From: Vreelandella andesensis
GTDB taxonomy: Bacteria; Pseudomonadota; Gammaproteobacteria; Pseudomonadales; Halomonadaceae
DNA: 64,000 nt
Assembly (NCBI RefSeq): GCF_003989795.1
Contig: NZ_RZHG01000030.1
Location: forward strand, 156,341 to 220,340
Reading direction: 5' to 3'
Shown: positions 19,441 to 30,977 of the stretch, piece after piece
Layout: every line of letters starts with the position of its first letter
How positions within the stretch are numbered: position 1 is the stretch's first letter
The notes under the pieces: model-generated
What the model saw: only the letters and a program-made list of their open reading frames with translations
Database searches by the model: none
Told to the model about the DNA's origin: nothing
Program-made: the position numbers and the translations under genes

Positions 19441-19506
19441 GTAGTTGTTAAATAGATATTAAGTAGTTGTTAAGTAGTTGTTAACTGGTTGTTAAGTAGG
19501 CGTTAA
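19441..19506. repeat. 11-bp tandem repeat, six units, spanning tsaD stop
   Basis: Six contiguous 11-bp units tile 19441-19506 without gaps. Three are exactly GTAGTTGTTAA (first, third, fourth) and the others are variants (ATAGATATTAA, CTGGTTGTTAA, GTAGGCGTTAA). The array starts at the base after the plsY TAG and includes the tsaD stop (19492-19494) on the other strand, so it serves as the shared 3' end of two convergent genes. Confidence 0.95.
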
Positions 19507-20532
19507 GGTGTCCAGCGGCCAGCGTGGTGTAGCCTTCATAATTCCGCTTTCATCGTGCTCGCCCGCCGCCAGTCTTTGGGCACCTACATAAGCGATCATT
19601 GCGCCGTTGTCGGTGCAAAAGCGCCCACGCGGGTAATAAGCGCGCGCATTGCGTTTCTCGGTTTCAATCGCTAGGCGTTCGCGCAGGCGTTGGTTGGCAC
19701 TGACGCCCCCCGCTACCACCAAACGCTTTAACCCGGTTTGATCTAATGCACGGCGGCATTTGATCACCAACGTATCGACCACAGCTTCTTCAAATGCTCT
19801 TGCCACATCTGCTTTAGCTTGGCTGTCTAGCTCGCCAGCAGCGTCTAACTGGCGAATAGCGGTCAGCGTGTGGGTTTTCAAACCGGAAAAGCTGAAGTCC
19901 AGGCCAGGGCGGTCGGTCATGGGGCGTGGAAAGCGGAATCGTTTTGGATCACCTTGTTCGGCAAGCTTAGCAACGTGAGGGCCGCCAGGATAGGCAAGTC
20001 CTAGCATTTTGGCCGCTTTGTCGAAAGCCTCGCCAGCGGCATCATCGACTGATTCGCCAAGTAATTGGTAATGCCCAAGTGCCTGTACTTCGACAAGCTG
20101 AGTGTGCCCGCCAGAGACTAGCAAAGCGACGAAAGGGAAGTCTGGGGCGTTATCTTCCAGCATAGGAGCCAATAGATGGCCTTCCATATGGTGTACGCCA
20201 AGCACTGGAATATCCAGGGCGCGCGCCATGCCGTGTGCCGTACTGGCTCCAACCATGAGAGCGCCTACTAACCCTGGGCCCGCGGTGTACGCAATGCCGT
20301 CTAGATCACTGCGTGTCAGTTTGGCATCGCGCAGCACTTGCTCGATTAGCGGCAATAGCTTGCGTGTATGGTCCCGAGAGGCAAGCTCAGGCACCACGCC
20401 GCCATATTCGGCGTGCATGGCAATTTGACTATACAGCGCGTCGGCGAGCAGGCCGCTGCCACCTGTGTGCGACGTATCGTAAATCGCGACGCCCGTTTCA
20501 TCGCAAGACGTTTCAATGCCCAGTACGCGCAT
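19492..20532 (-). CDS. tsaD: tRNA N6-threonylcarbamoyladenosine synthase subunit TsaD
   Basis: TsaD, with TsaB and TsaE, transfers the threonylcarbamoyl group to A37 of ANN-decoding tRNAs. The 346-residue product starts [19 protein letters not shown] and contains the metal-binding HHMEGH motif ([12 protein letters not shown]), VSGGHTQLV and [13 protein letters not shown], all of the ASKHA/Kae1 fold. It is divergent from rpsU, the usual bacterial arrangement. The last codons lie in the 11-bp repeat array. Confidence 0.96.
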   Translation of the reverse strand: MRVLGIETSCDETGVAIYDTSHTGGSGLLADALYSQIAMHAEYGGVVPELASRDHTRKLLPLIEQVLRDAKLTRSDLDGIAYTAGPGLVGALMVGASTAHGMARALDIPVLGVHHMEGHLLAPMLEDNAPDFPFVALLVSGGHTQLVEVQALGHYQLLGESVDDAAGEAFDKAAKMLGLAYPGGPHVAKLAEQGDPKRFRFPRPMTDRPGLDFSFSGLKTHTLTAIRQLDAAGELDSQAKADVARAFEEAVVDTLVIKCRRALDQTGLKRLVVAGGVSANQRLRERLAIETEKRNARAYYPRGRFCTDNGAMIAYVGAQRLAAGEHDESGIMKATPRWPLDTLTPT

Positions 20533-20633
20533 AGCAGAAGAACTCGTTGTAGGTTGAAAAGTGTCAGGTAAAAAAACAGCACTGCTAATTAGCAGCCTAG
20601 TTTAGCATTCTCATGCTTAAGGCGCGTAAGCAT

Positions 20634-20662
20634 TTGCAAAGATCGCCAACCAAGACTAGACT
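20634..20662 (+). promoter_or_regulatory. Candidate sigma70 promoter of rpsU
   Basis: TTGCAA (20634-20639) and TAGACT (20657-20662) are separated by 17 bp, about 90 bp upstream of rpsU and within the 220-bp divergent gap with tsaD. The ribosome site AAGGTAGG lies before the rpsU ATG. Confidence 0.5.
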
Positions 20663-20752
20663 AATCTGCGCTGTAAAACTGGGTCGTACACTGTATCTTA
20701 AACGTGTACGTACTATCCGAACTCAAGACTCCTTAAGGTAGGTGAGTGCTTA

Positions 20753-20968
20753 ATGCCTTCTGTAAAAGTACGTGATAACGAGCCGTTTGACGTCGCCCTG
20801 CGTCGCTTCAAGCGTTCTTGCGAAAAAGCCGGTGTTCTTTCTGAAGTACGTCGCCGCGAGCACTATGAGAAGCCGACTGCTGAGCGTAAACGCAAAGCGG
20901 CAGCTGCCGTAAAACGCCACGCCAAGAAGATTCAGCGTGAGCAAAAGCGTTTCGAACGGCTCTATTGA
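20753..20968 (+). CDS. rpsU: 30S ribosomal protein S21
   Basis: S21 is a small basic protein of the 30S platform that helps mRNA binding and initiation. The 71-residue product begins [27 protein letters not shown] and is highly basic, matching the family end to end. It is the first gene of the classical rpsU-dnaG-rpoD macromolecular synthesis cluster and is followed by an attenuator-like terminator at 21024. Confidence 0.97.
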   Translation: MPSVKVRDNEPFDVALRRFKRSCEKAGVLSEVRRREHYEKPTAERKRKAAAAVKRHAKKIQREQKRFERLY

Positions 20969-21023
20969 TCCGTACCCGAGGAGGCCGGAGCAACTAGCTG
21001 GTCGCCTCAAGAGGGATGCCAAG

Positions 21024-21052
21024 CGGCCGCCACTAGGTGGCCGTTTGTTTTT
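21024..21052 (+). terminator. Terminator/attenuator between rpsU and dnaG
   Basis: CGGCCGCC (21024-21031) pairs with GGTGGCCG (21036-21043) with one G-U pair and a 4-base loop, followed by TTTGTTTTTG. In E. coli a terminator at this place lowers dnaG relative to rpsU, and the same logic is likely here. Confidence 0.82.
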
Positions 21053-21146
21053 GTTTTGATTCATCGCTGCTTATGGTGATCTGGCACTTATGCCAGATGA
21101 CGCTAAGCATGTGAGTTGGCGCTTTGCGCGAGGATGCCCGCAGTCC

Positions 21147-23051
21147 ATGGCAGGCCAGATTCCACAGCGTTTTATTGATGACCTATTAGACCGCGTTGAT
21201 GTGGTCGAGGTGGTTGGTGAACGTGTGCAGCTTAAAAAAGCCGGGCGTAACTATTCTGGGCTGTGTCCTTTTCACCAAGAGAAAACACCATCGTTCACGG
21301 TCAGTGCTGACAAGCAGTTTTATCACTGCTTTGGGTGTGGTGCTCACGGTAATGCGCTACGCTTTCTAATGGAGTACGACAAACTGCCCTTTCCCGATGC
21401 GGTTGAGCAGTTGGCTAGCCGCTTAGCGCTAGATGTTCCCCGGGAAGGTGCTGACGATCCGCGTGCCCAGCAGCGCGAAAAAAAGCGCAAAGAGGGCGTC
21501 AATCTTCTTGAACTTGCTGCCAGTTTTTACCGAGAACGGCTAAAAATGCAGGAGGGGCAAGATGCGCAGCGCTATCTGCAAGAGCGCGGGTTGTCGCAAG
21601 AGGTTGTCAGTACTTATGGTATTGGCTATGCGCCGGGGGGGTGGGAAGCCTTAAAACAGCACTTGAGCGCACGAGGTATTGGTGAGCCCGTTCAGGTTGA
21701 GTACGGCTTATTAATTCATCGTGAGGATACAGGGCGGACATATGACCGCTTTCGTGATCGAGTGATGTTTCCCATTCGGGATATAAGGGGCCGAACCATT
21801 GCGTTTGGCGGTCGAGTAATGGGTGATGAACAGCCTAAATACCTGAATTCGCCCGAAACGCCTGTCTTTCATAAGGGGCGTGAGCTTTATGGGTTGTATG
21901 AAGCCCGTCAAGCCTCAAGCAAGCTTGAACAGCTTGTTATTGTTGAAGGCTACATGGATGTAGTGGCGCTAGCGCAGTATGGCATCAATGACGCAGTCGC
22001 AACGCTAGGGACTGCTACGACAGAAGATCACTTAAGCCGACTATTTCGTTTAGTTAGCCGGGTAGTATTTTGTTTTGACGGTGACCGTGCAGGGCGACAA
22101 GCCGCCAGCCGTGCGTTAGAAACTGCACTGCCGCAGATGATTGATGGTCGTGAAGCACGTTTTCTGTTTTTGCCAGAAGGCGATGACCCGGATACCTTGG
22201 TGCGCCGAGAGGGCAGTGACGCATTTAAGGATCGCGCTACTTGTGCGATGCCGTTATCCGAGTTTCTTTTTGAGCAGGCAGCCAAGGGGCGTGACCTGAA
22301 TACCGTGGAAGGACGAGAGCGGTTTGCAAGTCAGGTGCTTGAAGCATTGAACAAAGTGCCTGAAGGCATGCTCAAATCGTTACTGCTGGAGGCCTTAGCT
22401 AAGCGCAGCGGGTTAGCTCAAGCGCAGCTGAAAGCGCTGCTTGATAAACGAGCGGCTGCCAGCGCGCAAAAAGAAGCACAGAGGGCGTCTTCGCAAGAGG
22501 TCGTGCACTGGGAGCAAGTTGAGTCGCCTGACATGATGTCGTTTGAGCATCATGAAGCGCGGCCGGTCAGCGCCAAGGCTTCCAGTAAAACGCCACGACA
22601 AGGGCGTTCTCAGCCGCGTCGCCTGCAAGTGCTCTCGACCGTTGGGCGTATCGTGCAGCTATTGCTACACGAGCCTCGCCTGGTGACGTCACTGCCGGAC
22701 GCTTTAGATTGGTTGCCGGAGAGTGAAGAAACACCGCTGTGCCGTGACTTAATTAAGCTGCTGCGCGCAGGGCGCTATCGCAGCCCGCAAGTGGTGCTAG
22801 CACACTTTCAAGGCAGCCATGAAGGACAGGTGTTGACTGAGCTGGCGGCACGGGAGTTGCTGATTCCCAAGAGTACCCGGGAAGCAGAGTTGACAGGGCT
22901 GGTGGAACATCTAGTGGAGGTTCAGCGCAAGCGCTCGCCTCAAGAGGAGTATCAGGCGCTACTGGATTTAGAACGTTCAGGGAAAAAGCTAGATAAGGCG
23001 CAGCAGCAACGTTTGGCAAGCTTAGTCATGGAACTCGTCCAACGACGCTAG
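21147..23051 (+). CDS. dnaG: DNA primase
   Basis: DnaG synthesises RNA primers for chromosomal replication and is recruited by DnaB. The 634-residue product has the CHC2 zinc-binding domain (CPFHQEKTPSFTV then HCFGCGAHG, about residues 40-65), a TOPRIM catalytic core with VIVEGYMDVVAL and CFDGDRAGRQA, and a C-terminal helicase-binding domain. ATG at 21147 (MAGQIPQRFIDDLLDRVD) aligns with E. coli DnaG; the frame runs back to 21090 without homology. The linker around residues 440-520 is variable. Confidence 0.96.
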   Translation: MAGQIPQRFIDDLLDRVDVVEVVGERVQLKKAGRNYSGLCPFHQEKTPSFTVSADKQFYHCFGCGAHGNALRFLMEYDKLPFPDAVEQLASRLALDVPREGADDPRAQQREKKRKEGVNLLELAASFYRERLKMQEGQDAQRYLQERGLSQEVVSTYGIGYAPGGWEALKQHLSARGIGEPVQVEYGLLIHREDTGRTYDRFRDRVMFPIRDIRGRTIAFGGRVMGDEQPKYLNSPETPVFHKGRELYGLYEARQASSKLEQLVIVEGYMDVVALAQYGINDAVATLGTATTEDHLSRLFRLVSRVVFCFDGDRAGRQAASRALETALPQMIDGREARFLFLPEGDDPDTLVRREGSDAFKDRATCAMPLSEFLFEQAAKGRDLNTVEGRERFASQVLEALNKVPEGMLKSLLLEALAKRSGLAQAQLKALLDKRAAASAQKEAQRASSQEVVHWEQVESPDMMSFEHHEARPVSAKASSKTPRQGRSQPRRLQVLSTVGRIVQLLLHEPRLVTSLPDALDWLPESEETPLCRDLIKLLRAGRYRSPQVVLAHFQGSHEGQVLTELAARELLIPKSTREAELTGLVEHLVEVQRKRSPQEEYQALLDLERSGKKLDKAQQQRLASLVMELVQRR

Positions 23052-23217
23052 GCGAGCTTTGTAACGTCGGCCTTTCTAAAGATCAGGGCCTGGAAATAGA
23101 GTTTTGAGCGCTAGGGTTGAATTTACCTAACGTTGGCACCACATATAGGTCAGTCGCCAGGCGCTGGCCTAACCAAACAACCTAACACACCTGAATGACC
23201 GCGCAAATATGTTTCGC

Positions 23218-23247
23218 TGGAAAAATTCCTGCTATTTACGCTATACT
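23218..23247 (+). promoter_or_regulatory. Candidate promoter in the dnaG-rpoD gap
   Basis: TGGAAA (23218-23223) and TATACT (23242-23247) with an 18-bp spacer lie about 70 bp upstream of rpoD. The -10 element is good and the -35 is poor. A separate rpoD promoter inside the cluster is known in other gammaproteobacteria. Confidence 0.35.
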
Positions 23248-23318
23248 GTTCGGCTTGTTGAGTTTAATCGATTCAGCGCCCCAGGTGTTTCATTCCTCTT
23301 CGTCGAGATAGGGTTTCT

Positions 23319-25169
<1,851 letters not shown>

Positions 25170-25194
25170 TCTGTTAGCGCTTGCGAGTAGCTTT

Positions 25195-25248
25195 AATAGC
25201 AAGCAGTGAATAGCAAGTGTGAATGGTGGAAAGTCAATAGTAAGTGGT
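25195..25248 (+). repeat. Degenerate 13-14-bp tandem repeat after rpoD
   Basis: Four imperfect units based on AATAGCAAGCAGTG follow each other at 25195-25208, 25209-25221, 25222-25235 and 25236-25248. They begin about 25 bp after the rpoD stop and contain several TAG codons. The match is clearly weaker than at the other gene ends. Confidence 0.6.
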
Positions 25249-25290
25249 AAAGAAAAAAGTGGTCAACCAATAGTTGTCACCATGATCAAT

Positions 25291-25319
25291 AAGCCCGCCG
25301 TTCTCAGAACGGCGGGCTT
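25291..25319. terminator. Terminator after rpoD, possibly bidirectional
   Basis: A perfect 12-bp stem (AAGCCCGCCGTT, 25291-25302, with 25308-25319) has a 5-base loop. The plus side is followed by ATTGCATT, and the minus side by ATTGATC, so the U-tract is weak in both directions, but the stem is strong and sits between convergent genes. Confidence 0.7.
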
Positions 25320-25391
25320 ATTGCATTATGCCATCGCGTTATACGATGAAAAAGCTTACAGCGTTCAAGGTGGGTTGGCTGTTAACGCTAT

Positions 25392-25421
25392 CGAGTGTTA
25401 GGTAGACGAGTGTTAGGCAGA
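25392..25421. repeat. 15-bp tandem duplication over a LysR gene stop
   Basis: CGAGTGTTAGGTAGA (25392-25406) is repeated as CGAGTGTTAGGCAGA (25407-25421), one base different. The stop codon of the leftward LysR gene (25413-25415) lies inside the second unit. Confidence 0.85.
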
Positions 25422-26309
25422 TGGGCGTGGCGGCAACGTCGCGTCAATGTTGGCCACCAAATAATCGACGAGCTGGCGTATTTTAGGTGATAGGTGGCGA
25501 TGGCGAGGGTACACCGCCCACACCGCCGTGTCGTTGTGTTGGAAAGGCTCCAAAACGGACACCAGCTCACCGCTAGCAAGATAAGGGGCGACGTAGTAGT
25601 CCGGCAGTTGGGCAAGCCCCAGACCTTTTAGTGCGGCGTCAAGCAGCGCGGGTCCAGAGTTGCCGCTCCAGCAGCCTTCTACCTTAACTTCGCGGCGCTG
25701 ACCGTTAACTTCAAACAACCAGTTGGGGCGTGAACCCATCAGGCAGCGGTGTTGGCTTAGCTCCGATAACGTGTGGGGTCTGGGGGCCTGGCGGAAGTAA
25801 GCCCGCGACCCTACGACATACTCCCGCCGTTCGCATAGCCGCCGAGCAATCAGGCTTGAGTCTTTGAGTACCCCCATCCGAATGGCAATATCGTAGCCTT
25901 CTTCAATAACTTCTACGGGGCGATTAGTGAAGTGCATATGCACCTCGAGGTGTGGGTGTAGGCACTGAAAGTCATTGACGAGTGGTGCGATGTAGCGCTC
26001 ACCGAAGGTCGTCGCGGATGTCAGCTTCAGTAGCCCACGTGGATTTGCCTGAAGCTCGCTGATCGCTTGCTCGGCATCACGCAGGCCATCAAAGAGATGT
26101 CGACAGTGATCAACGTAGATGGCCCCGGCATCGGTTAAGCGAATTTGCCGTGTTGTTCGGTATAAAAGCTGAACGCCCAGCTGGTTTTCTAGCTGACTCA
26201 CCATGCGGCTGATGTGCGATGTTGATACTTTCAAATGGCGTGCGGCAGCCGTAAAAGTCCCCAGCCTTACCACCTCGACAAACGCTTCAATTCGGTCCCA
26301 GCGTTGCAC
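25413..26309 (-). CDS. LysR-family regulator beside formaldehyde genes
   Basis: The 298-residue product has an N-terminal winged helix-turn-helix (AFVEVVRLGTFTAAARHLKVSTSHISRMVSQLE) and a periplasmic-binding-like effector domain. It is divergent from frmA with a 135-bp gap, so it may regulate the frmA-hydrolase pair. The GTG at 26309 (VQRWDRIEAFVEV) was chosen because AAAGGA lies 7 bases upstream; the frame extends to 26414 without homology. The Ser in VSTSHISRM and the length fit the CrgA-like branch, whose members often repress neighbouring oxidoreductases. No ligand can be named. Confidence 0.85.
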   Translation of the reverse strand: MQRWDRIEAFVEVVRLGTFTAAARHLKVSTSHISRMVSQLENQLGVQLLYRTTRQIRLTDAGAIYVDHCRHLFDGLRDAEQAISELQANPRGLLKLTSATTFGERYIAPLVNDFQCLHPHLEVHMHFTNRPVEVIEEGYDIAIRMGVLKDSSLIARRLCERREYVVGSRAYFRQAPRPHTLSELSQHRCLMGSRPNWLFEVNGQRREVKVEGCWSGNSGPALLDAALKGLGLAQLPDYYVAPYLASGELVSVLEPFQHNDTAVWAVYPRHRHLSPKIRQLVDYLVANIDATLPPRPSA

Positions 26310-26444
26310 GTACGATCCTTTAGTAATGTTTGATTGTTGCTCAATGGCAATAATCTTATGAGTGTATCCCGCTTTATCCTGCTCGCCTAGCTGGCCTACA
26401 CTGCAACTATTCAACTCTTATGTGACCGTTAAGGAGATGCCTAG

Positions 26445-27554
<1,110 letters not shown>

Positions 27555-27629
27555 GTATCATTGGTAATAGGGTAAATGAGCGCGGCAGGGGAAACCCACC
27601 GCGTTTTCATCTTTTTAAGGAGCCTGCCC

Positions 27630-28484
27630 ATGAGCATGAGTGAAACTTTAGAACTGGTGTCTGCCAACCGCAGTTTTGGTGGCTGGCACAAGCGCTACCG
27701 CCACTACTCCCGGGCGCTGGATTGCGACATGGTGTTCGCGGTTTACCTGCCGCCGCAGGCAGAGAACGAGCGAGTACCGCTGCTTTGGTGGTTGTCAGGT
27801 CTAACCTGTAACGACGAAAATTTCATGCAGAAAGCAGGCGCGCACCGTATCGCAGCGGAACTTGGGGTGGCGATTGTTTGCCCCGATACCAGCCCGCGCG
27901 GAACAGAGCTTCCCGGTGAGCATGAAAGTTATGATCTAGGGTCGGGCGCTGGGTTTTATGTGAATGCCACTCAAGCCCCCTGGAAATCGAATTACCGCAT
28001 GTATGACTACGTGATTGAAGAGCTGCCTTCGGTGGTGCGCCAGCACTTCCCGGTGAATGGACGTGAATCGATCAGTGGGCATTCCATGGGCGGGCACGGC
28101 GCGCTTATCCTCGCGCTACGTCATCCTGGCCGCTTCCGTTCAGTTTCTGCTTTTGCGCCTATCGTTAACCCCATGAACTGCCCCTGGGGACAAAAAGCAT
28201 TCACCCACTATTTGGGCGACGACCAGTCGCGTTGGCGTCAGTATGATGCCTGTGAGCTAGTGGCTAACGGTGCTTCCCGGCAACGGCTATTTATCGATCA
28301 AGGCGAGGCCGACCAGTTCCTGGATGAGCAACTAATGCCGGAACGCTTAGAGGCTGTGTGTGAAGAGCATGATCACCCGCTGACATTGCGCCGCCAGCCA
28401 GGCTACGATCATAGTTACTTCTTTATCGCCTCGTTCATCGAGGAGCATTTGCGCTATCATGCAGAACACCTCATGAAGCGCTAA
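27630..28484 (+). CDS. frmB: S-formylglutathione hydrolase
   Basis: The esterase hydrolyses S-formylglutathione to formate and glutathione, completing formaldehyde oxidation. The 284-residue product has an alpha/beta-hydrolase fold, the nucleophile elbow GHSMGGHGA, the catalytic Asp region GEADQFLD and the His in GYDHSYFFI. LLWWLSGLTCNDENF and AVDTS-type CPDTSPRG are typical family segments. ATG at 27630 follows AAGGAG by 7 bases; an upstream in-frame ATG at 27576 lacks one. It follows frmA. Confidence 0.95.
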   Translation: MSMSETLELVSANRSFGGWHKRYRHYSRALDCDMVFAVYLPPQAENERVPLLWWLSGLTCNDENFMQKAGAHRIAAELGVAIVCPDTSPRGTELPGEHESYDLGSGAGFYVNATQAPWKSNYRMYDYVIEELPSVVRQHFPVNGRESISGHSMGGHGALILALRHPGRFRSVSAFAPIVNPMNCPWGQKAFTHYLGDDQSRWRQYDACELVANGASRQRLFIDQGEADQFLDEQLMPERLEAVCEEHDHPLTLRRQPGYDHSYFFIASFIEEHLRYHAEHLMKR

Positions 28485-28494
28485 GGATACTGGA

Positions 28495-29211
28495 ATGTTT
28501 AATCGGGCGTTGCGCCGCTTTCTTCGTTTTATATGGCGTCTTATCTGGCGTAGCGCGCTGGCCTTTGTTGTTCTTTCCGTTGCGTTGGTGTTGCTCTTTC
28601 GCTTCGTGCCGCCTCCAGGGTCTATGGTGATGGTCGAGCGTAAAGTGCAGAGCTGGGTTACCAGTGAACCGATACGTATTCAGCGCCAATGGCGCCATTG
28701 GGACGAGCTTTCAAGTAATGCAAAATTGGCGGTGATTGCCGCGGAAGACCAACGTTTCCCGCAGCACAGAGGCTTTGATTTAGTGGAAATGCGCCGTGCA
28801 TGGGAGGCGAGCCGTGACGGTGCGCGTCTACGCGGTGCGAGTACACTGAGCCAGCAGACCGCTAAAAATGTCTTTTTGTGGAGTGGCCGCAGCTGGGCTC
28901 GAAAGGGGCTAGAGGCGTGGTTTACTCTGCTAATAGAACTCATGTGGGACAAGCAGCGGATTTTAGAAGTTTATTTAAACGTTGCTGAGTGGGATACCGG
29001 TGTTTTTGGGCTAGAAGCGGCTGCGGGGCACTATTTTGGCGCCTCTGGCAGTGCCTTGACCGAACGGCAAGCAAGCCTGCTAGCGGCTATTCTTCCCAGT
29101 CCGCGTAATCGCAGCGCGTCCCGTCCCGACGCTCAAGTAGAGCGCCGCAGCCAATGGATCCGACAGCAAATGCAAAATCTAGGCGGTGTTAACTACCTAG
29201 AGCGTTTATAA
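28495..29211 (+). CDS. mtgA: Monofunctional peptidoglycan transglycosylase
   Basis: MtgA polymerises lipid II into glycan strands at the outer face of the inner membrane (GT51 family). The 238-residue product has one N-terminal transmembrane helix (about 18-38), the catalytic Glu in AAEDQRFPQHRGFD, RGASTLSQQTAKNVFLW and KQRILEVYLNVAEWG-like KQRILEVYLNVAEWD. No transpeptidase domain follows. It starts 10 bp after the hydrolase, so the three genes may share a transcript although the functions differ. The stop codon sits in a 16-bp tandem repeat. Confidence 0.94.
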   Translation: MFNRALRRFLRFIWRLIWRSALAFVVLSVALVLLFRFVPPPGSMVMVERKVQSWVTSEPIRIQRQWRHWDELSSNAKLAVIAAEDQRFPQHRGFDLVEMRRAWEASRDGARLRGASTLSQQTAKNVFLWSGRSWARKGLEAWFTLLIELMWDKQRILEVYLNVAEWDTGVFGLEAAAGHYFGASGSALTERQASLLAAILPSPRNRSASRPDAQVERRSQWIRQQMQNLGGVNYLERL

Positions 29212-29266
29212 CCCAAATTGTTTATAACCAAAATCGTTTGTAGCCTAATTGTTTGCAACCTAGACC
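29204..29266 (+). repeat. 16-bp tandem repeat, four units, over mtgA stop
   Basis: Units GTTTATAACCCAAATT (29204-29219), GTTTATAACCAAAATC (29220-29235), GTTTGTAGCCTAATT (29236-29250, one base short) and GTTTGCAACCTAGACC (29251-29266) lie in tandem. The mtgA TAA is in unit 1. Copies diverge with distance from the gene. Confidence 0.9.
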
Positions 29267-29278
29267 GACCGTAACGCC

Positions 29279-30193
29279 TTACGCTTTTTCTTTGCTACTA
29301 GGTTTACGTACCACCATGACCACACCTGCAATGGCAATTACCATGCCTGCCAGCCCGAGCAAGGGCAGGCGCTCGTCGAAAAGCCACCACGCTTGAAGGG
29401 CAGTAACCGGTGGCACTAGATAAAATAAGCTGGCAACGCGGGATGCTTCGCCTTTCTTTATCAATGCCATCAATAGCAGGATAGCGGCAATAGACAGGAT
29501 GAGTACCAGCCAACCTAATGTAAGCGCAAAGGTCATGCTCCATTCGACCTGACGGGTTTCAAAGATAAGTGACCCAATACCCAGCAGCATCCCTGCCGCC
29601 ATATACTGAATAACCGCCCCAGAGAGAAGCGGCATACTGGTGCAGTAACGTTTCTGATAAAGCGTACCTAGTGAAATGCCCACCAAGGCTGCCATCACGC
29701 TGACCAACGCACCAAGGCCAAATCCAGCGAAAATCGATGTGCCGAACTCTAGCTTGCTGCCTAATACAAGACAGATACCCACAAGGCCAAGCAGTAGCCC
29801 CAACCACTGGCGGCTGGTTAAACGTTCCCCCAATAGCGGGCCGGCACAGGCTGCTGTCAGCAACGGCTGCAGGCCAACCAATAATGCGGCTAGCCCGGCA
29901 GGCATGCCCAAATAAATACCGTAAAAGACCCCACCTAAATAAGTGCCGTGTACCAACAGCCCTGAAACGCCTATATGTAACCAAAGAACGGGTGATGAAG
30001 GCCACGCAATGCGCATTAACCACGTCAGCGGAATAAGCAGCATGAGCGTGAGCACGAAACGAATAAACAAAAAGGTGAATGGTTCTGCGTAGGGCAGGCC
30101 AAATTTTGCGCCAATGAATCCCGTGCTCCAAAGCAAAACAAATAGCCCTGGCATTGCGGCAAGGCCTAAGGAAGCCTTGTTTATGCCTTTCAA
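29279..30193 (-). CDS. DMT-superfamily permease, EamA type
   Basis: The 304-residue protein has about ten hydrophobic helices arranged as two EamA repeats (about 10-145 and 155-295), with a proline/glutamate signature GERLTSRQWLGLLLGLVGI at the end of the first and DERLPLLGLAGMVIAIAGV at the end of the second. Such proteins export amino acids, nucleosides or other metabolites; no substrate can be named. It faces away from the DUF4168 gene and converges with mtgA. Confidence 0.88.
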   Translation of the reverse strand: MKGINKASLGLAAMPGLFVLLWSTGFIGAKFGLPYAEPFTFLFIRFVLTLMLLIPLTWLMRIAWPSSPVLWLHIGVSGLLVHGTYLGGVFYGIYLGMPAGLAALLVGLQPLLTAACAGPLLGERLTSRQWLGLLLGLVGICLVLGSKLEFGTSIFAGFGLGALVSVMAALVGISLGTLYQKRYCTSMPLLSGAVIQYMAAGMLLGIGSLIFETRQVEWSMTFALTLGWLVLILSIAAILLLMALIKKGEASRVASLFYLVPPVTALQAWWLFDERLPLLGLAGMVIAIAGVVMVVRKPSSKEKA

Positions 30194-30359
30194 ATTGTTG
30201 ATGTTAATGGGTATATTTCCTCGTAGTGAAGAGTGTTTTTACTTGGTAATACTACTTTCTGTTTTTTTGGTTACTTTTTTTTACGCAATAAATTGAACCT
30301 GTGTCTCAACAACTCGTCACATGGGGCACATTCATAACGCATCAATGAGGTTTCTCACT

Positions 30360-30749
30360 ATGCAACGCATAACTGCTTTGTTCTCTGCTGCTCTTCTCGC
30401 TACTGGTCTACTGGCTGGCACCGCACATGCTCAGCAAACCCAAGACCCTGCTCAGGATCCGATGGCTACCCAGCAAGCGCCGGCCCAAGATTTCTCCGAT
30501 CAGCAGTTACAGCAGTTCGCCGATGCTGCTCAAGAAATTGCCGTGCTCTCTCAAGAGTACACTCAGCGTCTGCAGGAAACTGAAGATGAAACTGCTCAAC
30601 AGGAAGTACGCGCTGAAGCCAACGACCGCATGATTGAAGTCGTTGAAGATAGCGGTCTTGATGTTGATACCTTTAACGCTATTGGTCAGTCAATTCAGCA
30701 AGATCCTGAAATGATGCAGCGTGTTCAGGAAATGGCTACCCAGTCATAA
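30360..30749 (+). CDS. DUF4168 secreted protein
   Basis: The 129-residue product has a signal peptide (MQRITALFSAALLATGLLAG, cleavage near AHA-Q24) and a Gln/Glu-rich helical body with FSDQQLQQFADAAQEIAVLSQEY and NDRMIEVVEDSGLDVDTFNAIGQSIQ-type segments typical of DUF4168. It is likely periplasmic. Function is unknown; the family is common in halophiles and cyanobacteria. ATG at 30360 follows TGAGG by about 9 bases. A strong terminator at 30841 makes it a single-gene unit. Confidence 0.82.
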   Translation: MQRITALFSAALLATGLLAGTAHAQQTQDPAQDPMATQQAPAQDFSDQQLQQFADAAQEIAVLSQEYTQRLQETEDETAQQEVRAEANDRMIEVVEDSGLDVDTFNAIGQSIQQDPEMMQRVQEMATQS

Positions 30750-30840
30750 ATGGTTTTAATCAGATAGTGTTGCAAATAGTGACAGATTTTCCTTAACCTG
30801 CGAAGTACTCTGTCACTCTGCCGTCAATCTGTGACTCCCC

Positions 30841-30872
30841 AAAGCCCAGCGTATTCACGCTGGGCTTTTTTT
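30841..30872 (+). terminator. Intrinsic terminator of the DUF4168 gene
   Basis: AAAGCCCAGCGT (30841-30852) pairs perfectly with 30857-30868 around a 4-base loop, followed by a T-run to 30872. Confidence 0.92.
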
Positions 30873-30977
30873 AGCGTTTGTTAACCCTTCATTTTTTACC
30901 TTAGGGTTTACGGTGCATGCGAACCGAGACAGACTAATCCTATTGATAATGCTGCCGCGCTAAGTGCAGGAGATCGT

